From assembly GCF_003268775.1 (NCBI RefSeq), contig NZ_QLSU01000001.1, positions 372,001 through 436,000 on the forward strand: a DNA stretch of 64,000 bases, given 5' to 3'. The stretch is from Paraburkholderia unamae (GTDB lineage Bacteria; Pseudomonadota; Gammaproteobacteria; Burkholderiales; Burkholderiaceae). Below, piece after piece: positions 24,366 through 33,917 of this stretch. The notes below the pieces were generated by a model, which was not told the DNA's origin, made no database searches, and saw only the letters and a list, made by a program, of their open reading frames with translations. The stretch's first letter is position 1. The number at the start of each line of letters is the position of its first letter. The translations under genes and the position numbers were made by a program.

Positions 24366-25160
24366 ATGAAAATCGATCTGACTGGAAAACTCGCGCTCGT
24401 GACCGGCTCGGCAGCCGGCATCGGTCTCGCGGCGGCCAAGGGCCTCGCCATCGCCGGAGCCGATGTGATCGTGAGCAGCCGCAACGAAGGCAGCGTGCGC
24501 GAAGCCGAAGCCGCGCTGCGCACCGCCGCGCCCGGTGCGCGCGTGCAGGGCTTCGTTGGCGACCTCTCGAATGCTCAGGGGTGTGATGCGCTCGTGAAGG
24601 CGCACCCGCAAGTGGACATCCTCGTGAACAATCTCGGCGTTTTCCAGCAGCAGGACTTCTTCGAGATTCCCGACGAGGAATGGCTGCGCTTCTTCGAGAC
24701 CAACGTGATGTCGGGCGTGCGCCTCTCGCGAGCCTACGCGAATGCGATGGTCAAGCGCGGCTGGGGACGCATCGTGTTCATTTCGTCGGAGTCGGGGTTG
24801 AACATTCCCGCCGACATGGTCCACTACGGTATGACGAAAACCGCGCAACTGGCGGTGGCGCGCGGCCTCGCGAAGCGCCTGGCGGGTACGGGCGTGACGG
24901 TGAATTCGGTGCTGCCGGGGCCCACGCTTTCAGAGGGCGTGGCGCAGATGCTCAAGGAGGAAGTGGCGGCAACGGGCAAGACCGTCGAGGAAGTCGCCGC
25001 GCAATTCGTGCAGACGCATCGCGCCTCGTCCATCATCCGGCGCGCGGCGAGCGTGGACGAAGTGGCGAACATGATCGTCTACGCGTGTTCGAAAGAAGCC
25101 TCCGCGACGACCGGCGCGGCGCTGCGCGTGGACGGCGGCGTGGTGGACACTATCGCGTGA
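24366..25160 (+). CDS. Short-chain dehydrogenase/reductase
   Basis: A 264-residue SDR with cofactor loop VTGSAAGIG (residues 14-22), NNLG, and catalytic Ser-Tyr-Lys in ISSESG and HYGMTK. It is close to a group annotated as oxidoreductases of unknown substrate; the long segment between the Tyr-Lys and the C-terminal GGVVD is somewhat extended (KEEVAATGKTVEEVA). It is divergent from the MFS carrier, with which it may form a small uptake-and-conversion unit. An AAGGAA site precedes the ATG. Confidence 0.85.
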   Translation: MKIDLTGKLALVTGSAAGIGLAAAKGLAIAGADVIVSSRNEGSVREAEAALRTAAPGARVQGFVGDLSNAQGCDALVKAHPQVDILVNNLGVFQQQDFFEIPDEEWLRFFETNVMSGVRLSRAYANAMVKRGWGRIVFISSESGLNIPADMVHYGMTKTAQLAVARGLAKRLAGTGVTVNSVLPGPTLSEGVAQMLKEEVAATGKTVEEVAAQFVQTHRASSIIRRAASVDEVANMIVYACSKEASATTGAALRVDGGVVDTIA

Positions 25161-25278
25161 CGATCGTGTGATGCACGCGTGATGCCATAAGCGACACAAG
25201 CCGGCATGCACGTGCCGCCGGCCGCGTATGCAATACGCGGGCGGCGGCACGGGTTGCGCCGGTCAGGCCGGTGGACGG

Positions 25279-25443
25279 TTATCCGCGTCGCACAACGCCG
25301 AGCAGCAGCGTGACGAGGAAGACCACGAGGAAGATGAAGAACAGGATCTTGGCGATGGATGCCGCGCCCGCGGCAATACCGCCAAAGCCGAACACGGCCG
25401 CAATGATCGCGATGATGAAGAAAATGACAGCGTATTGAAGCAT
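25279..25443 (-). CDS. DUF1328 small membrane protein
   Basis: A 54-residue protein, [22 protein letters not shown] followed by [15 protein letters not shown], that is the DUF1328 (YtjA) family: two hydrophobic helices joined by a glycine-rich turn and ending VVRRG. A strong AGGAGGACGTC precedes the ATG at 25443. Function is unknown; the family is often induced by stress. It is monocistronic. Confidence 0.9.
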   Translation of the reverse strand: MLQYAVIFFIIAIIAAVFGFGGIAAGAASIAKILFFIFLVVFLVTLLLGVVRRG

Positions 25444-25700
25444 GACGTCCTCCTGTCTCCGGTTCGCTCCGGCTCAAGGTTGGTCGCCGCGCCCCGGCGC
25501 CGCGTGCGGCCGCTCGATGCCCGGCATCTGAATGTGCAGGACGGGTCTGACGATTGGCCCGCCCCTGCCAGTCCCATACAGCAATCGCGGTGCCCGGCTT
25601 TGGGCCGTGCGCTCGCCGGCGCAATCGCCCATGCCGCAAGCGCAAGGCACGTGCCGAATGAAACGATAACGAACGGAAAGTGTGCGGCGGGCGTGCAAAT
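25444..25700. other. Intergenic region upstream of the DUF1328 gene
   Basis: With the adjoining repeat array this makes a 325-base gap with no supported gene. It must contain the leftward DUF1328 promoter. The frames here are arginine-rich shadows, and I see no clear -35/-10 pair. Confidence 0.4.
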
Positions 25701-25766
25701 CGAACGGACGTGTGTCCTAAGCCGAACGGACGCGAGTCCTGAGTCGAACGGACGTGTGTCCTAAGC
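25701..25766. repeat. Three direct 22-bp repeats beside the esterase stop codon
   Basis: Units at 25701-25722, 25723-25744 and 25745-25766. Units 1 and 3 are identical; unit 2 differs at four positions. Each begins CGAACGGAC and contains GGAC-N4-GTCC, a short dyad. The array ends two bases from the esterase stop (25769). It could be a protein-binding array or a chain of weak hairpins at the 3' end of the esterase transcript. Confidence 0.85.
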
Positions 25767-25768
25767 GA

Positions 25769-26614
25769 TCACGCCGTTTGCGAATGCCAGCCGGCGCGGT
25801 GGAACGCCGTGGCGAAGAACAGCACCTGGTAGCGTATCGAATTCGACCAGTACGACCATGTATGGCCGCCCGGACGTTCCGCATAATCGTGCGGCACGCC
25901 GAGTTCGACCAGCTTTTCATGGAGCGCGCGGTTGGACTGCACGAAAAAGTCGCTCACGCCGCAGTCGATGGTGAGCGCGATATGCGCATGCTCGAAGTCC
26001 TGCGCGCTATCCACGATGGCGTTGTTGTTCCACACCGACGCGTGCCGCGTGGGATCGCCGAAAACGTGGGCGATGCCGGGCTCGTCCTCGCAGTTGCGCG
26101 GATCGACCGCGCCGCTGATGCTGCCCGCCGCGCCGAACGTATCGCGCCGGTCGAGCGCGATGCGCAGCGCGCCGAAACCACCCATGCTCAAGCCCGTGAT
26201 CGCGCGCGCCTCGCGCGTGGCGATAGTGCGGAAATGCGTGTCCACATACGACACGACCTCGCTGCCCACATAGGTTTCGTAACGGCTGCGCGGGTCGAAC
26301 GGGCTGTCGATGTACCAGCTCTCGTGGCCGCCGTCCGGCATCACGAGCATCACGTGATAGCGGTCGGCGAGCTTGCCGATCTGGGTGTTGGAGGTCCAGT
26401 CGGCATAACTGCCGCCCGAGCCGTGCAGCACGTAGATCACCGGAAAGCGCGCGGCGTGGTTGCCGTGCGCGTAGTCGTCGGGCAGCACGACGGTCGCGTC
26501 GAACGAGCGCTGCATCGCGGCGCTCGGGATCGAGACGATACGCGTCTGGTACGCCCAGACGGGAGCACTGAGAAGCAGCGCCAGAACGAGCCAGCACGCG
26601 CGGACGATTGCCAT
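25769..26614 (-). CDS. Secreted esterase D-family hydrolase
   Basis: A 281-residue alpha/beta hydrolase of the esterase D/antigen 85 type. Residues 1-21 are a signal peptide (MAIVRACWLVLALLLSAPVWA). The nucleophile is in GLSMGGFGALR, VLHGSGGSYADW supplies the oxyanion region, and the catalytic histidine is in PGGHTWSYW. The family includes S-formylglutathione hydrolase and tributyrin esterases, but the signal peptide points to an exported ester hydrolase. The start at 26614 was chosen for the signal peptide; upstream in-frame sequence to 26680 is not conserved-looking. Confidence 0.85.
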   Translation of the reverse strand: MAIVRACWLVLALLLSAPVWAYQTRIVSIPSAAMQRSFDATVVLPDDYAHGNHAARFPVIYVLHGSGGSYADWTSNTQIGKLADRYHVMLVMPDGGHESWYIDSPFDPRSRYETYVGSEVVSYVDTHFRTIATREARAITGLSMGGFGALRIALDRRDTFGAAGSISGAVDPRNCEDEPGIAHVFGDPTRHASVWNNNAIVDSAQDFEHAHIALTIDCGVSDFFVQSNRALHEKLVELGVPHDYAERPGGHTWSYWSNSIRYQVLFFATAFHRAGWHSQTA

Positions 26615-26759
26615 GAGAAGTCGCTCTTGTGTTGACTGCCACGAAAGAAAACGGCTTTCGGCGACTCTAGCAAGGACCACTTACAGCCATATTTCAGCGC
26701 GTCCGACGAAATGTCAGCAAACGCGGGGCAACCCACACACCGGCGCCAGGCGCCGCGTC

Positions 26760-27086
26760 TCAATCGCCGTTGCGCCGCCTGCGCCGCAGCCGCCCCTCCG
26801 GCTCGCCCTGATGGAGCAAACCTTTCTGCCGCGGCGTGAGCGGATCGCTCAGGCACGGCTCCGCGTCGAGTTCCCGCTCGAAGCGCTCCCACATGCCCGC
26901 AGGCGTATTCGCCGAGCCCACCCGCGTGCCGATCGTGAGCCGGATCTGGTTGGCGCGGCTGATGGTCGAGCGTAGCCGGTGAATCTCCCATAGCAGCCGC
27001 AGCACGACGGGCGAGGGATGCCGGTCGTAGATTTCAGCCAGTTCCGCCGCCGTGAGCGGAGGGAGGTGACGATGATCGCGTCCCAT
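26760..27086 (-). CDS. Small protein of unknown function, probably LexA-regulated
   Basis: A 108-residue protein I do not recognise. It has a predicted helical middle (LTAAELAEIYDRHPSPVVLRLLWEIHRL), a conserved-looking GTRVGSANTPAGMWERFERELD segment, and a basic tail (GRLRRRRRNG). GGGGCGG stands just before the ATG at 27086. It is divergent from the SRAP gene, and the LexA box at 27103-27118 lies 17 bases from its start codon, so it should be induced by DNA damage together with SRAP. The arginine-rich tail suggests nucleic-acid contact; this is inference. Confidence 0.65.
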   Translation of the reverse strand: MGRDHRHLPPLTAAELAEIYDRHPSPVVLRLLWEIHRLRSTISRANQIRLTIGTRVGSANTPAGMWERFERELDAEPCLSDPLTPRQKGLLHQGEPEGRLRRRRRNGD

Positions 27087-27102
27087 TTTCCGCCCCAAAA
27101 CA

Positions 27103-27118
27103 CTGTATATCCATACAG
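27103..27118. promoter_or_regulatory. LexA (SOS) box shared by a divergent pair
   Basis: CTGTATATCCATACAG, a CTGT-N8-ACAG match to the proteobacterial LexA operator. It is between the unknown 108-residue gene (17 bases) and the SRAP gene (48 bases), placed to repress both. Confidence 0.8.
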
Positions 27119-27166
27119 CCTATCACATGTCAGAATGATTCTGAAGGACGGGACGGAGAGACGACC

Positions 27167-27862
27167 ATGTGCACGAACTACGCCGCAGCGCGCCGCGACT
27201 ACCTTTTCAGGCATTACGGCGTGACGCCGCCGGACGACCCTTGGCGCGACGAGATCTACAAGGACTACGCCGCGCCGGTGATCCGCCGTGCGAGCACCGC
27301 GCCCGACGAACGCGAAGCGTTGCTGGCGACGTTCGGCATGGTGCCGCGCAAGCACATTCCGCCCGGCGTGAAGGTGTTCGACACGATGAACGCGCGCGCC
27401 GAATCCGTGGGCGAGAAGCGCAGTTTCAGCGGCGCGTGGAAGAAATTGCAGTTGTGCCTGATTCCGTGCGCGGCCTTCTTCGAACCGGACTACGAAACCG
27501 GCAAGGCCGTGCGCTGGCGTATCGCGCTCGCCGGCGGCGCACCGTTCGCCATCGCGGGCTTATGGCGCGAATGGGACGAAGGCGAGGCCGGCCGGGCGTA
27601 CTCGTTCACGATGCTCACGGTCAACGCGAGCGATCACCCGCTCATGCAGCGCTTTCACAAGCCCGGCGACGAAAAACGCTCGGTGGTGATCGTGCCGTCG
27701 GCGGAATACGGGAACTGGCTCGCGAGCCGGTCGACGGACGAGGCGCGGACGTTTCTGAATCTTTATCCGGCGCAGGCCATGGTGGCCGAGCCCGCGCCGT
27801 TGCCGTCGCGCGCAACGCCCAGGCAGGATACGGATGCTTCACAACAAAACGACCCGGCATAG
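27167..27862 (+). CDS. SRAP-family (SOS response-associated) DNA-protein crosslink peptidase
   Basis: A 231-residue protein of the HMCES/YedK family, which forms a covalent thiazolidine link to abasic sites in single-stranded DNA through Cys2. The N-terminus MCTNYAAA gives Cys2 after removal of Met. Other conserved positions are visible: NARAE, CLIPCAAFFEPD (the catalytic Glu region), and SDHPLMQRFHKPG with the active-site His. It has a LexA box upstream, in keeping with the genomic association of SRAP with SOS genes. It converges on the rhamnose operon, sharing a hairpin at its stop codon. Confidence 0.9.
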   Translation: MCTNYAAARRDYLFRHYGVTPPDDPWRDEIYKDYAAPVIRRASTAPDEREALLATFGMVPRKHIPPGVKVFDTMNARAESVGEKRSFSGAWKKLQLCLIPCAAFFEPDYETGKAVRWRIALAGGAPFAIAGLWREWDEGEAGRAYSFTMLTVNASDHPLMQRFHKPGDEKRSVVIVPSAEYGNWLASRSTDEARTFLNLYPAQAMVAEPAPLPSRATPRQDTDASQQNDPA

Positions 27863-27870
27863 CCGGGTCG
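27850..27870. terminator. Bidirectional hairpin at the SRAP / rhaS convergence
   Basis: CGACCCGGC-ATA-GCCGGGTCG is a perfect 9-bp stem with a three-base loop. On the minus strand it is followed by GTTTTGTTGT, giving a usable intrinsic terminator for the rhaS operon; the SRAP stop codon lies in the loop. Confidence 0.75.
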
Positions 27871-27905
27871 CTTCGCACTCCATGGCAACTGAACGCTAAC
27901 CGACT

Positions 27906-28913
27906 TCAGAAGTTAAAGTTGTCGATATTCGAGGCGTCGAACGTCGTAGGCGGCCCGAGAATCACTTCGCCGCTCTTGCCGATCGTGCGCTTGCCGAGCT
28001 TGCCCGCCTCGAAGGACTCGCCCTCCTTGCCCGTGATCGTGCCCGAGGCGAGATTGGCCGCCGCATACGCGGCCAGATAGCCGAGCGCACCCGGATCCCA
28101 AAGCTGGAACGCCTTCACCGTGCCGTTCTTCACGAAGGCGCGCATCTGGTTAGGCGTGCCGAGCCCCGTCACGACCACCTTGCCCTTGCTCGGCGACGAC
28201 GAGATATAGCGCGCCGCCGCCGCAATGCCGACCGATGTGGGCGCAACGATCGCCTTCAGGTTTGGATACGCCTGAAGCAAGCCCTGCGTCTCGACGAACG
28301 ACTTCTGGTCGTCGTCGTTGCCGTAAGCGATCTTCACGAGCTTCATCTTCGAATACTCGGGCTTCTTCAGCTCGTCCTGCATCCACTTGATCCAGGTGTT
28401 CTGGTTCGTCGCGTTAGGCGTAGCCGAGAGAATCGCGAACTCGCCCTCGCCGCCCATGAGCTTCGAAACGAGCTGGATCTGGCCGCGCCCGATGCTCTCC
28501 GCGTTCGCCTGGTTCACGAAAATCTGCCGCCCCTCGGGCGCGGTGTCCGAGTCGAACGTGACGACCTTGATGCCCTGGTCCATCGCGCGCTTCAAATACG
28601 GCACGAGCGCATTCGCGTCGTTGGCCGCGATCACGATCGCGTCCTGGTGCTGCGTGGTGAGCGTATTGATGTACGAGACCTGCGAGGACGCGCCCGCGTC
28701 CGAGGGGCCCACCGCCTTGCCTTCGCCCTTGAACTCCTTGATCGCTTCCAGGCCGCCGTTATCGGCGATCACCTCATAAGGGTTGTTGATCTGCTTGGGC
28801 ACGAAGGCGATCTTCAGCCCCTCCTTGATACCGGCCGCATGCGCCGCGACACCGCCGCCCACCAGCATCGCGCACAGCAACGCCGTGCACACGTGACGTA
28901 CTGGCTTTCTCAT
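27906..28913 (-). CDS. rhaS: Rhamnose ABC transporter substrate-binding protein RhaS
   Basis: A 335-residue periplasmic sugar-binding protein. A signal peptide (MRKPVRHVCTALLCAMLVGG) ends near AHA at residue 26, then GIKEGLKIAFVPKQINNPYE matches the rhizobial RhaS group of the ribose/galactose-binding fold. DSDTAPEGRQIFVNQAN contacts sugar in this family. It is the last gene of the leftward unit rhaM-lactonase-rhaT-rhaP-rhaQ-rhaS, 126 bases after rhaQ. GAGGAG precedes the ATG at 28913. Confidence 0.88.
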   Translation of the reverse strand: MRKPVRHVCTALLCAMLVGGGVAAHAAGIKEGLKIAFVPKQINNPYEVIADNGGLEAIKEFKGEGKAVGPSDAGASSQVSYINTLTTQHQDAIVIAANDANALVPYLKRAMDQGIKVVTFDSDTAPEGRQIFVNQANAESIGRGQIQLVSKLMGGEGEFAILSATPNATNQNTWIKWMQDELKKPEYSKMKLVKIAYGNDDDQKSFVETQGLLQAYPNLKAIVAPTSVGIAAAARYISSSPSKGKVVVTGLGTPNQMRAFVKNGTVKAFQLWDPGALGYLAAYAAANLASGTITGKEGESFEAGKLGKRTIGKSGEVILGPPTTFDASNIDNFNF

Positions 28914-29038
28914 GAATCGTCTCCTCGATGGATACCGGACGTGTCCGGTTGATTGACTGCCTGCTTGCGTCTTCTTGCGTCTTCTCTCGTCCTCTGGCGT
29001 CTGCTTTCGCCTGACTGCCCCCTCCTGCATGCCTGCCT

Positions 29039-30058
29039 TCACACCGCCCGTGCGAGCGCGCGACGATCGCGCAGCGTGCGCCAGCGCGCCGCGAGATTCG
29101 GAATCAGCACCGAAGCGAGCAGCAGCGCGCCGGTCACGATCGTGAGCGTCTCGCTCGAAACGTCGACGAGCGTGAGCGCATTCTTCAGCACGCCGACAAT
29201 CAGGAGCGAGAGCAGCACGCCATACATCGAGCCGCGTCCGCCAAAAATGCTCACGCCGCCGAACAGCACCGCCGCGATCACCGAAAGCTCGAAGCCTTCG
29301 CCGTTGTCGCCGCGTGCGCTCGTGAATCGCAGCGTGTAGACGATGCCCGCGAGCGCGCTCATCACACCCGACAACACGAACAGGCGCAGCTTGATCTTCG
29401 GCACGTCGATGCCCGAGAACGCGGCGGCGGTGCTGTTCGCACCGATCGCGTAGAGGCCGCGCCCGAACGCCGTGGCTTGCAGGAGCACCGTGAACACGAC
29501 GGCACACGCGGCGACGATCAGGAACGGCAAGGGAATGAACGTGCTCCCCAGGTTACTCATGCCAAAGAGCGTGTAGCCCGCCGGAAAGTCGGCAATCGCC
29601 TGATCGCCGAGCAGCACGTAGGCCAGCCCTCGAAAGAGCGCGAGCGTGCCGATCGTCACGGCGAGCGAAGGCAGATTGAGCTTCACGATCACGAGACCGT
29701 TGAAGAGGCCCGCAAGACCGCCCGCCACGAGCACGAGCGCCATGGCGAGCGGCATCGGCAGGCCCATGTGCCAGAGCACGCCCAGCAACGCGCTCGAAGC
29801 GCCGAGCACGGAAGCCACCGAAAGGTCGATTTCGGCGGCGACGATGATGAGCGTCATCGGCAGCGCCATGAGCGCGACTTCGGTCAGGTCGGCGAGCACG
29901 TTGCTCAGGTTCGCGCCGGTGAGGAACACGGGCGAGAGCACACGCCCCACCACGAGCGACGCGATGAGAATGACGACGAGCAGCGTTTCCCAACTGAGCG
30001 GCAAGCCGGGTTTGCGCGTGAGCAGCGCGGCGTCGGGTTTCGGTGCGGGCTTAGCCAT
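29039..30058 (-). CDS. rhaQ: Rhamnose ABC transporter permease RhaQ
   Basis: A 339-residue inner-membrane permease of the RbsC type with eight to ten hydrophobic helices. It has the conserved EIDLSVASVLGASSAL (EAA-like start of the ribose permease motif) and GANSTAAAFSGIDVPKIKL cytoplasmic loop. It overlaps rhaP by eight bases, and the pair would form a heterodimeric channel for L-rhamnose driven by RhaT. The two permeases are not near-identical, so this is an old duplication. Confidence 0.87.
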   Translation of the reverse strand: MAKPAPKPDAALLTRKPGLPLSWETLLVVILIASLVVGRVLSPVFLTGANLSNVLADLTEVALMALPMTLIIVAAEIDLSVASVLGASSALLGVLWHMGLPMPLAMALVLVAGGLAGLFNGLVIVKLNLPSLAVTIGTLALFRGLAYVLLGDQAIADFPAGYTLFGMSNLGSTFIPLPFLIVAACAVVFTVLLQATAFGRGLYAIGANSTAAAFSGIDVPKIKLRLFVLSGVMSALAGIVYTLRFTSARGDNGEGFELSVIAAVLFGGVSIFGGRGSMYGVLLSLLIVGVLKNALTLVDVSSETLTIVTGALLLASVLIPNLAARWRTLRDRRALARAV

Positions 30059-31106
30059 GGTCGCGTTTCCTCATCATGCGCTTCGCCACGGAGCGGGCGA
30101 GCAATGTATCGGCGGCAATGGCGGCCACGATCAGCGCGCCCTGAATGGCCTGTTCCCAGAACGGCGAAACGTGCAGCACCACGAGCGCGATGCTGATCAC
30201 GCCCAGCACGAGCGCGCCGAGCGTCGCGCCGAGTATCGTGCCCACGCCGCCCGTGATCGCGACGCTGCCCACCACGGCGGCGGCCACGACCTGGAGTTCG
30301 ATGCCCTTCGCGGTGCTCGCATCCACGGTGCCGAAGCGCGAGAGCCACAACGCACCTGCGAAGCCCGCGATCGCGCCGCTGATCATGAAGCCCGTGGCGA
30401 CGCGACGTTCCACGTTAATGCCGGCAAGGCGGGCCGCCTCCGGGTTCGAGCCGATCGCGTAGTATTCGCGCCCCGGCCGGAACTGCTTGAGGTAGACCGA
30501 TAACGCGGCGAGCAGCACGAGCGCGATGAGCGCGAGCACCGGAATGCCGAGCATCGAGCCCGTGGCGAGGCGAGAAAACGCATCGGGCAGGCTCGTTGCG
30601 TTGATCTGGCCGCCATGCACCCACGCGTAATCCGCGCCGCGAAAAATATAGAGCGTGGAGAGCGTCGCGACGAGCGAAGGCACGCGCCCCACCGCCACGA
30701 GCAGCGCATTGATTGCGCCCGCAACGAGTCCGATGGCAAGTCCCGCGCCGAGCGCCACGATCACGGGCATATGCGGAAACGCGACATAGAGGCTGCCCAC
30801 CGCGTAGGCGCTGATGCCGACCGTCGAGCCAACCGACAGGTCGATGTGCCGCATCAGGATCACGATCGTCATGCCCGCCGTGAGCAGGCTCACGATGGAG
30901 ACGTTGAGCAGCACGTCGCGCAGGTTTTGCAGGTTGAGGAACTGCGGTCGCGCGAGCGCCGTGCCACCCACGATCAGCAGCAAGACCACGAAGAGCGTGG
31001 TCTCGCGGCTGCGGGCGATCGCTTCGGCGAGCGCGCCCGCGTTGCGCCGCTGCGTGCGCGGCTCGCCGCCGTGCAGCGGATGAGGAGAGGTCGAATGGCG
31101 CATCAT
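30051..31106 (-). CDS. rhaP: Rhamnose ABC transporter permease RhaP
   Basis: A 351-residue RbsC-type permease. It has [18 protein letters not shown] and [18 protein letters not shown] as the membrane signature and the cytoplasmic coupling loop, and about eight hydrophobic segments after a 30-residue polar N-terminus. It overlaps the ATPase gene by four bases (ATGA) and rhaQ by eight, so the transporter genes are translationally coupled. The P/Q naming follows the rhizobial operon order and is conventional. Confidence 0.86.
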   Translation of the reverse strand: MMRHSTSPHPLHGGEPRTQRRNAGALAEAIARSRETTLFVVLLLIVGGTALARPQFLNLQNLRDVLLNVSIVSLLTAGMTIVILMRHIDLSVGSTVGISAYAVGSLYVAFPHMPVIVALGAGLAIGLVAGAINALLVAVGRVPSLVATLSTLYIFRGADYAWVHGGQINATSLPDAFSRLATGSMLGIPVLALIALVLLAALSVYLKQFRPGREYYAIGSNPEAARLAGINVERRVATGFMISGAIAGFAGALWLSRFGTVDASTAKGIELQVVAAAVVGSVAITGGVGTILGATLGALVLGVISIALVVLHVSPFWEQAIQGALIVAAIAADTLLARSVAKRMMRKRDHG

Positions 31107-32656
31107 GCCGCGTGCCCCAGGTGAATGTTGGTTTCGCCGAGCGCGGCGCTCATGATGCGTTCTTCGTTGGCGTCGGCGCGTGAGATGTCGGCGGTGATGC
31201 GGCCTTCGTGCATGACCAGCACGCGGTCGGCCATGCCGAGCACCTCGGGCAACTCGCTGGAGATCATCAGCACGGCCATGCCCTCTTTCACGAGTTCGGC
31301 GAGCGCGCCATAGACCTCAGCCTTCGCGCCCACGTCGATGCCGCGCGTGGGCTCGTCGATGATGAGCACCTTCGGCCCCGTGGCGAGCCATTTGCCCAGC
31401 ACCACCTTCTGCTGGTTGCCGCCCGAGAGCGTGCCCACGGGCGCGTTCAGGTCGCTCGCTTTCAGGCGCAGGCGCGTGCCCCACTGCCCGGCAAGCTGCA
31501 CCTCGCGCCCCGTCGAAATGAGGCCGAAGCGCACGAGCCGCCCGAGCACCGTGAGCGACGCATTGCGCGCAATGCTCAGTTCGAGCGCGAGACCTTGCTG
31601 ACGGCGGTCTTCGGGCACGAGCGCGAGTCCCGCTTTCACGGCGGCGGCGGGCTTGCCGGTCGCGAGCGGCTGGCCCGCGATCTGCACTTGTCCCGCATCG
31701 CACGGGTCGATGCCGAAGATTGCGCGCGCCACTTCGCTGCGCCCCGCGCCCACGAGCCCCGCCAGCGCGACGATCTCGCCTGCCCGCACATCGAATGAAA
31801 TGTCCTTGAATACGCCGCGCCGCGTGAGTCCGCGCACGCGCAGCATCACCTCGCCTGGCTGCACGTCGGCCTTCGGATAGAAGGTGGCGAGGTCGCGTCC
31901 CACCATTTTCGCCACGATGTCCTGAGTCTTGAGCGTGGCCGTGGGCGCGTCGAACACCTTGGCGCCATCGCGCATGATCGTCACGTGCTGCGTGAGCGCG
32001 AATACCTCTTCGAGCCGGTGCGTGATGAAGAGTATCGCCACGCCGCGATCGCGCAGCGTGCGCGCAATCGTGAAGAGGCGTTCGACCTCGGGCAGCGAAA
32101 GCGCGGCCGTGGGTTCGTCCATGATGAGCACGTTCGCGTTGAGCGAAAGCGCCTTCGCAATCTCGATCACCTGCTGGTCCGCAATCGAAAGACCGCGCAC
32201 GAGCCGGCCCGCCTTCAGTTCGACGCCGAGCGATTCGAGCAGCGCGGCGACCTCGCGGTGCATCGTGTCGTAGTCGATGCGTCCGAAGCGGTCCACGGGC
32301 TGCCGCCCCATGTAGATGTTCTCCGCGATCGAGAGGTCGAAGAACAGGGTGGGCTCCTGATAGATCACCGCGATGCCCGCGTCGCGCGCCTGCGCGGGCG
32401 TCGTGAACTGGCGCTCCACGCCGTCGATGCGCATCTCGCCGCCATCGGGCCGATGCACGCCCGCGAGTACCTTCACGAGCGTCGATTTGCCCGCGCCGTT
32501 TTCGCCGAGCAACGCGTGCACCTCGCCGGGCATGAGCTTCAAGCTGCCGTCGATGAGCGCGCGCACGCGCCCGAACGACTTGCTCGCGTTACGCAGTTCG
32601 AGCCTCGGCGTCTGCCCGGCTCTGACTTTCGCTTCTGCTTCCACGCCTGTCTCCAT
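31103..32656 (-). CDS. rhaT: Rhamnose ABC transporter ATP-binding protein RhaT (two-domain)
   Basis: A 517-residue ATPase with two ABC cassettes, as in RbsA. The first has Walker [11 protein letters not shown], signature [15 protein letters not shown] and Walker [12 protein letters not shown]. The second begins [12 protein letters not shown], with a degenerate Walker A ([10 protein letters not shown]), PEDRRQQGL, signature LSGGNQQKV and DEPTRGIDV. The start at 32656 ([11 protein letters not shown]) was chosen because the frame upstream to 32941 is shadow of the lactonase gene; the ribosome site is weak. Here RhaT means the rhizobial-type ATPase, not the E. coli proton symporter of the same name. 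Confidence 0.9.
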   Translation of the reverse strand: METGVEAEAKVRAGQTPRLELRNASKSFGRVRALIDGSLKLMPGEVHALLGENGAGKSTLVKVLAGVHRPDGGEMRIDGVERQFTTPAQARDAGIAVIYQEPTLFFDLSIAENIYMGRQPVDRFGRIDYDTMHREVAALLESLGVELKAGRLVRGLSIADQQVIEIAKALSLNANVLIMDEPTAALSLPEVERLFTIARTLRDRGVAILFITHRLEEVFALTQHVTIMRDGAKVFDAPTATLKTQDIVAKMVGRDLATFYPKADVQPGEVMLRVRGLTRRGVFKDISFDVRAGEIVALAGLVGAGRSEVARAIFGIDPCDAGQVQIAGQPLATGKPAAAVKAGLALVPEDRRQQGLALELSIARNASLTVLGRLVRFGLISTGREVQLAGQWGTRLRLKASDLNAPVGTLSGGNQQKVVLGKWLATGPKVLIIDEPTRGIDVGAKAEVYGALAELVKEGMAVLMISSELPEVLGMADRVLVMHEGRITADISRADANEERIMSAALGETNIHLGHAA

Positions 32657-32676
32657 CGTTATCGTTGCGCGCACAC

Positions 32677-33582
32677 TCAAATGCGGTAAATGCGCCCGGC
32701 GTTGCCGCGAAACAGCGCCGCCTGTTCGCTCTCGCTCGCGCCGCTCACGATCCGCGCATACGCATGCCAGAGCTGCGAATAGCCGCCGAACAACCGGTCC
32801 ACCGGAAAGTTCGAGGCGAACATCGCGCGGTCCGCGCCGAATGCGTCGATCGTTTCGAGCACATAGGGGCGCAGGCTTTCCACGCTCCACGCGTGGTCGA
32901 ACATCGCGAGCCCGCTGATCTTCACGGCCACGTTCGGACATGCCGCAAGCGCGCGCTGCCCTTCTCGCCAGGCGCGGTAGCCGGCGACGCTGTCGCGATC
33001 GACGAACATGCCCGCGTGGTTGACCACGAGCTGAATGCCGGGATGCGCGCGTGCGAGCGCGGCAGCCTCTTGCATCTGCGAGGGATAAATCTGCAAGTCG
33101 AACGAGAGACCGTGCTGTTCCAGCCGCGCGAAGTGCTCACGCCACGTCGCCTCGCGCATGTAGTGCCGTCCCACATAGTCGTAGAGCGGGTTTTCGTGAA
33201 CATTGAGAATCTGGCGAATGCCGCGCGTGCGGGCGAACGCGGCGTGCGCTTCGAGCACCGCGGCGGCATTGGGCGCGCTCAGGTCGCAGGCCGCGACGAT
33301 CGCGTCGGGAAACGCGCGCGCCTCTCCCGCATTCGCGGCGTTGTCGGCAATCGACTCCAGCCAGCGCGTTTCCTCCACCGGGTCCGCCGGATCGTGGTTC
33401 GCCTCGACGTGCACGACCTTGAGCACGTCGATGTCGCCGGCCTCGCGCAGCAGGTCGGCAGGCAGATAGTTGTGCGGGAACTCGCGTGCATCGCCCACGA
33501 ATGACGTGCCGGGATTCGCGAGCCACGGGTAATGATGCGTATCGAGGTTCCAGAAATGAACGTGCGGATCGACGACCTGCAT
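32677..33582 (-). CDS. Amidohydrolase-family L-rhamnono-lactonase (LRA2-type)
   Basis: A 301-residue metal-dependent hydrolase of the amidohydrolase-2 group. The metal-binding HxH is at the start ([18 protein letters not shown]), with VNHAGMFVD and [14 protein letters not shown] giving later ligands. Its place between the mutarotase and the transporter, together with the rhamnose dehydrogenase nearby, points to opening of L-rhamnono-1,4-lactone to L-rhamnonate. The start at 33582 has GAGGAA eight bases before it; the upstream TTG at 33606 would overlap the mutarotase gene. Relatives act on L-fuconolactone, so the exact sugar is inferred from context. Confidence 0.82.
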   Translation of the reverse strand: MQVVDPHVHFWNLDTHHYPWLANPGTSFVGDAREFPHNYLPADLLREAGDIDVLKVVHVEANHDPADPVEETRWLESIADNAANAGEARAFPDAIVAACDLSAPNAAAVLEAHAAFARTRGIRQILNVHENPLYDYVGRHYMREATWREHFARLEQHGLSFDLQIYPSQMQEAAALARAHPGIQLVVNHAGMFVDRDSVAGYRAWREGQRALAACPNVAVKISGLAMFDHAWSVESLRPYVLETIDAFGADRAMFASNFPVDRLFGGYSQLWHAYARIVSGASESEQAALFRGNAGRIYRI

Positions 33583-33602
33583 GACATGTTCCTCGCGTGT
33601 GC

Positions 33603-33917
33603 TCAAGGCAAGTGAAAGACCTGCACGAGTGGCTGCTGCAACGGCACGTTATGCGCGTCCGTCTGCATGATGTCGGCCATGAAATCCCACCATTTGCGCA
33701 TGATGGGCAGATCGGGCAGCGCGTCCATCGTGTGGTCGTCGCGCCGTTCGAGCACGGCAAACAGGTGATGGGTCGCTTCGTCGAGAAAAATGCGGTAGTC
33801 CTTCACACCCGCTTCGCGCAGCGCGCTCGCGAGTTCAGGCCAGATTTCGCGGTGACGCCGCTCGTATTCGTCCCGCTTGCCGGGATCGAGCTGCATGCGA
33901 AACGCCATTGTCTCCAT
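33603..33917 (-). CDS. rhaM: L-rhamnose mutarotase
   Basis: A 104-residue enzyme interconverting alpha and beta anomers of L-rhamnose. It matches the RhaM family throughout: MAFRMQLDPGKRDEYERRH, IWPELASALREAGVKDYRI, FLDEATHHLFAVLE and the double tryptophan in MRKWWDFMADIM. It is the first gene of the leftward uptake operon. GGAGA lies ten bases before the ATG at 33917; a second ATG at 33908 is possible. A 51-bp conserved element stands 150 bases upstream. Confidence 0.93.
   Translation of the reverse strand: METMAFRMQLDPGKRDEYERRHREIWPELASALREAGVKDYRIFLDEATHHLFAVLERRDDHTMDALPDLPIMRKWWDFMADIMQTDAHNVPLQQPLVQVFHLP

Noticed and set aside
25701..25766. CRISPR-like array
   Set aside because: The three 22-bp units are directly adjacent with no spacers and there are no cas genes.
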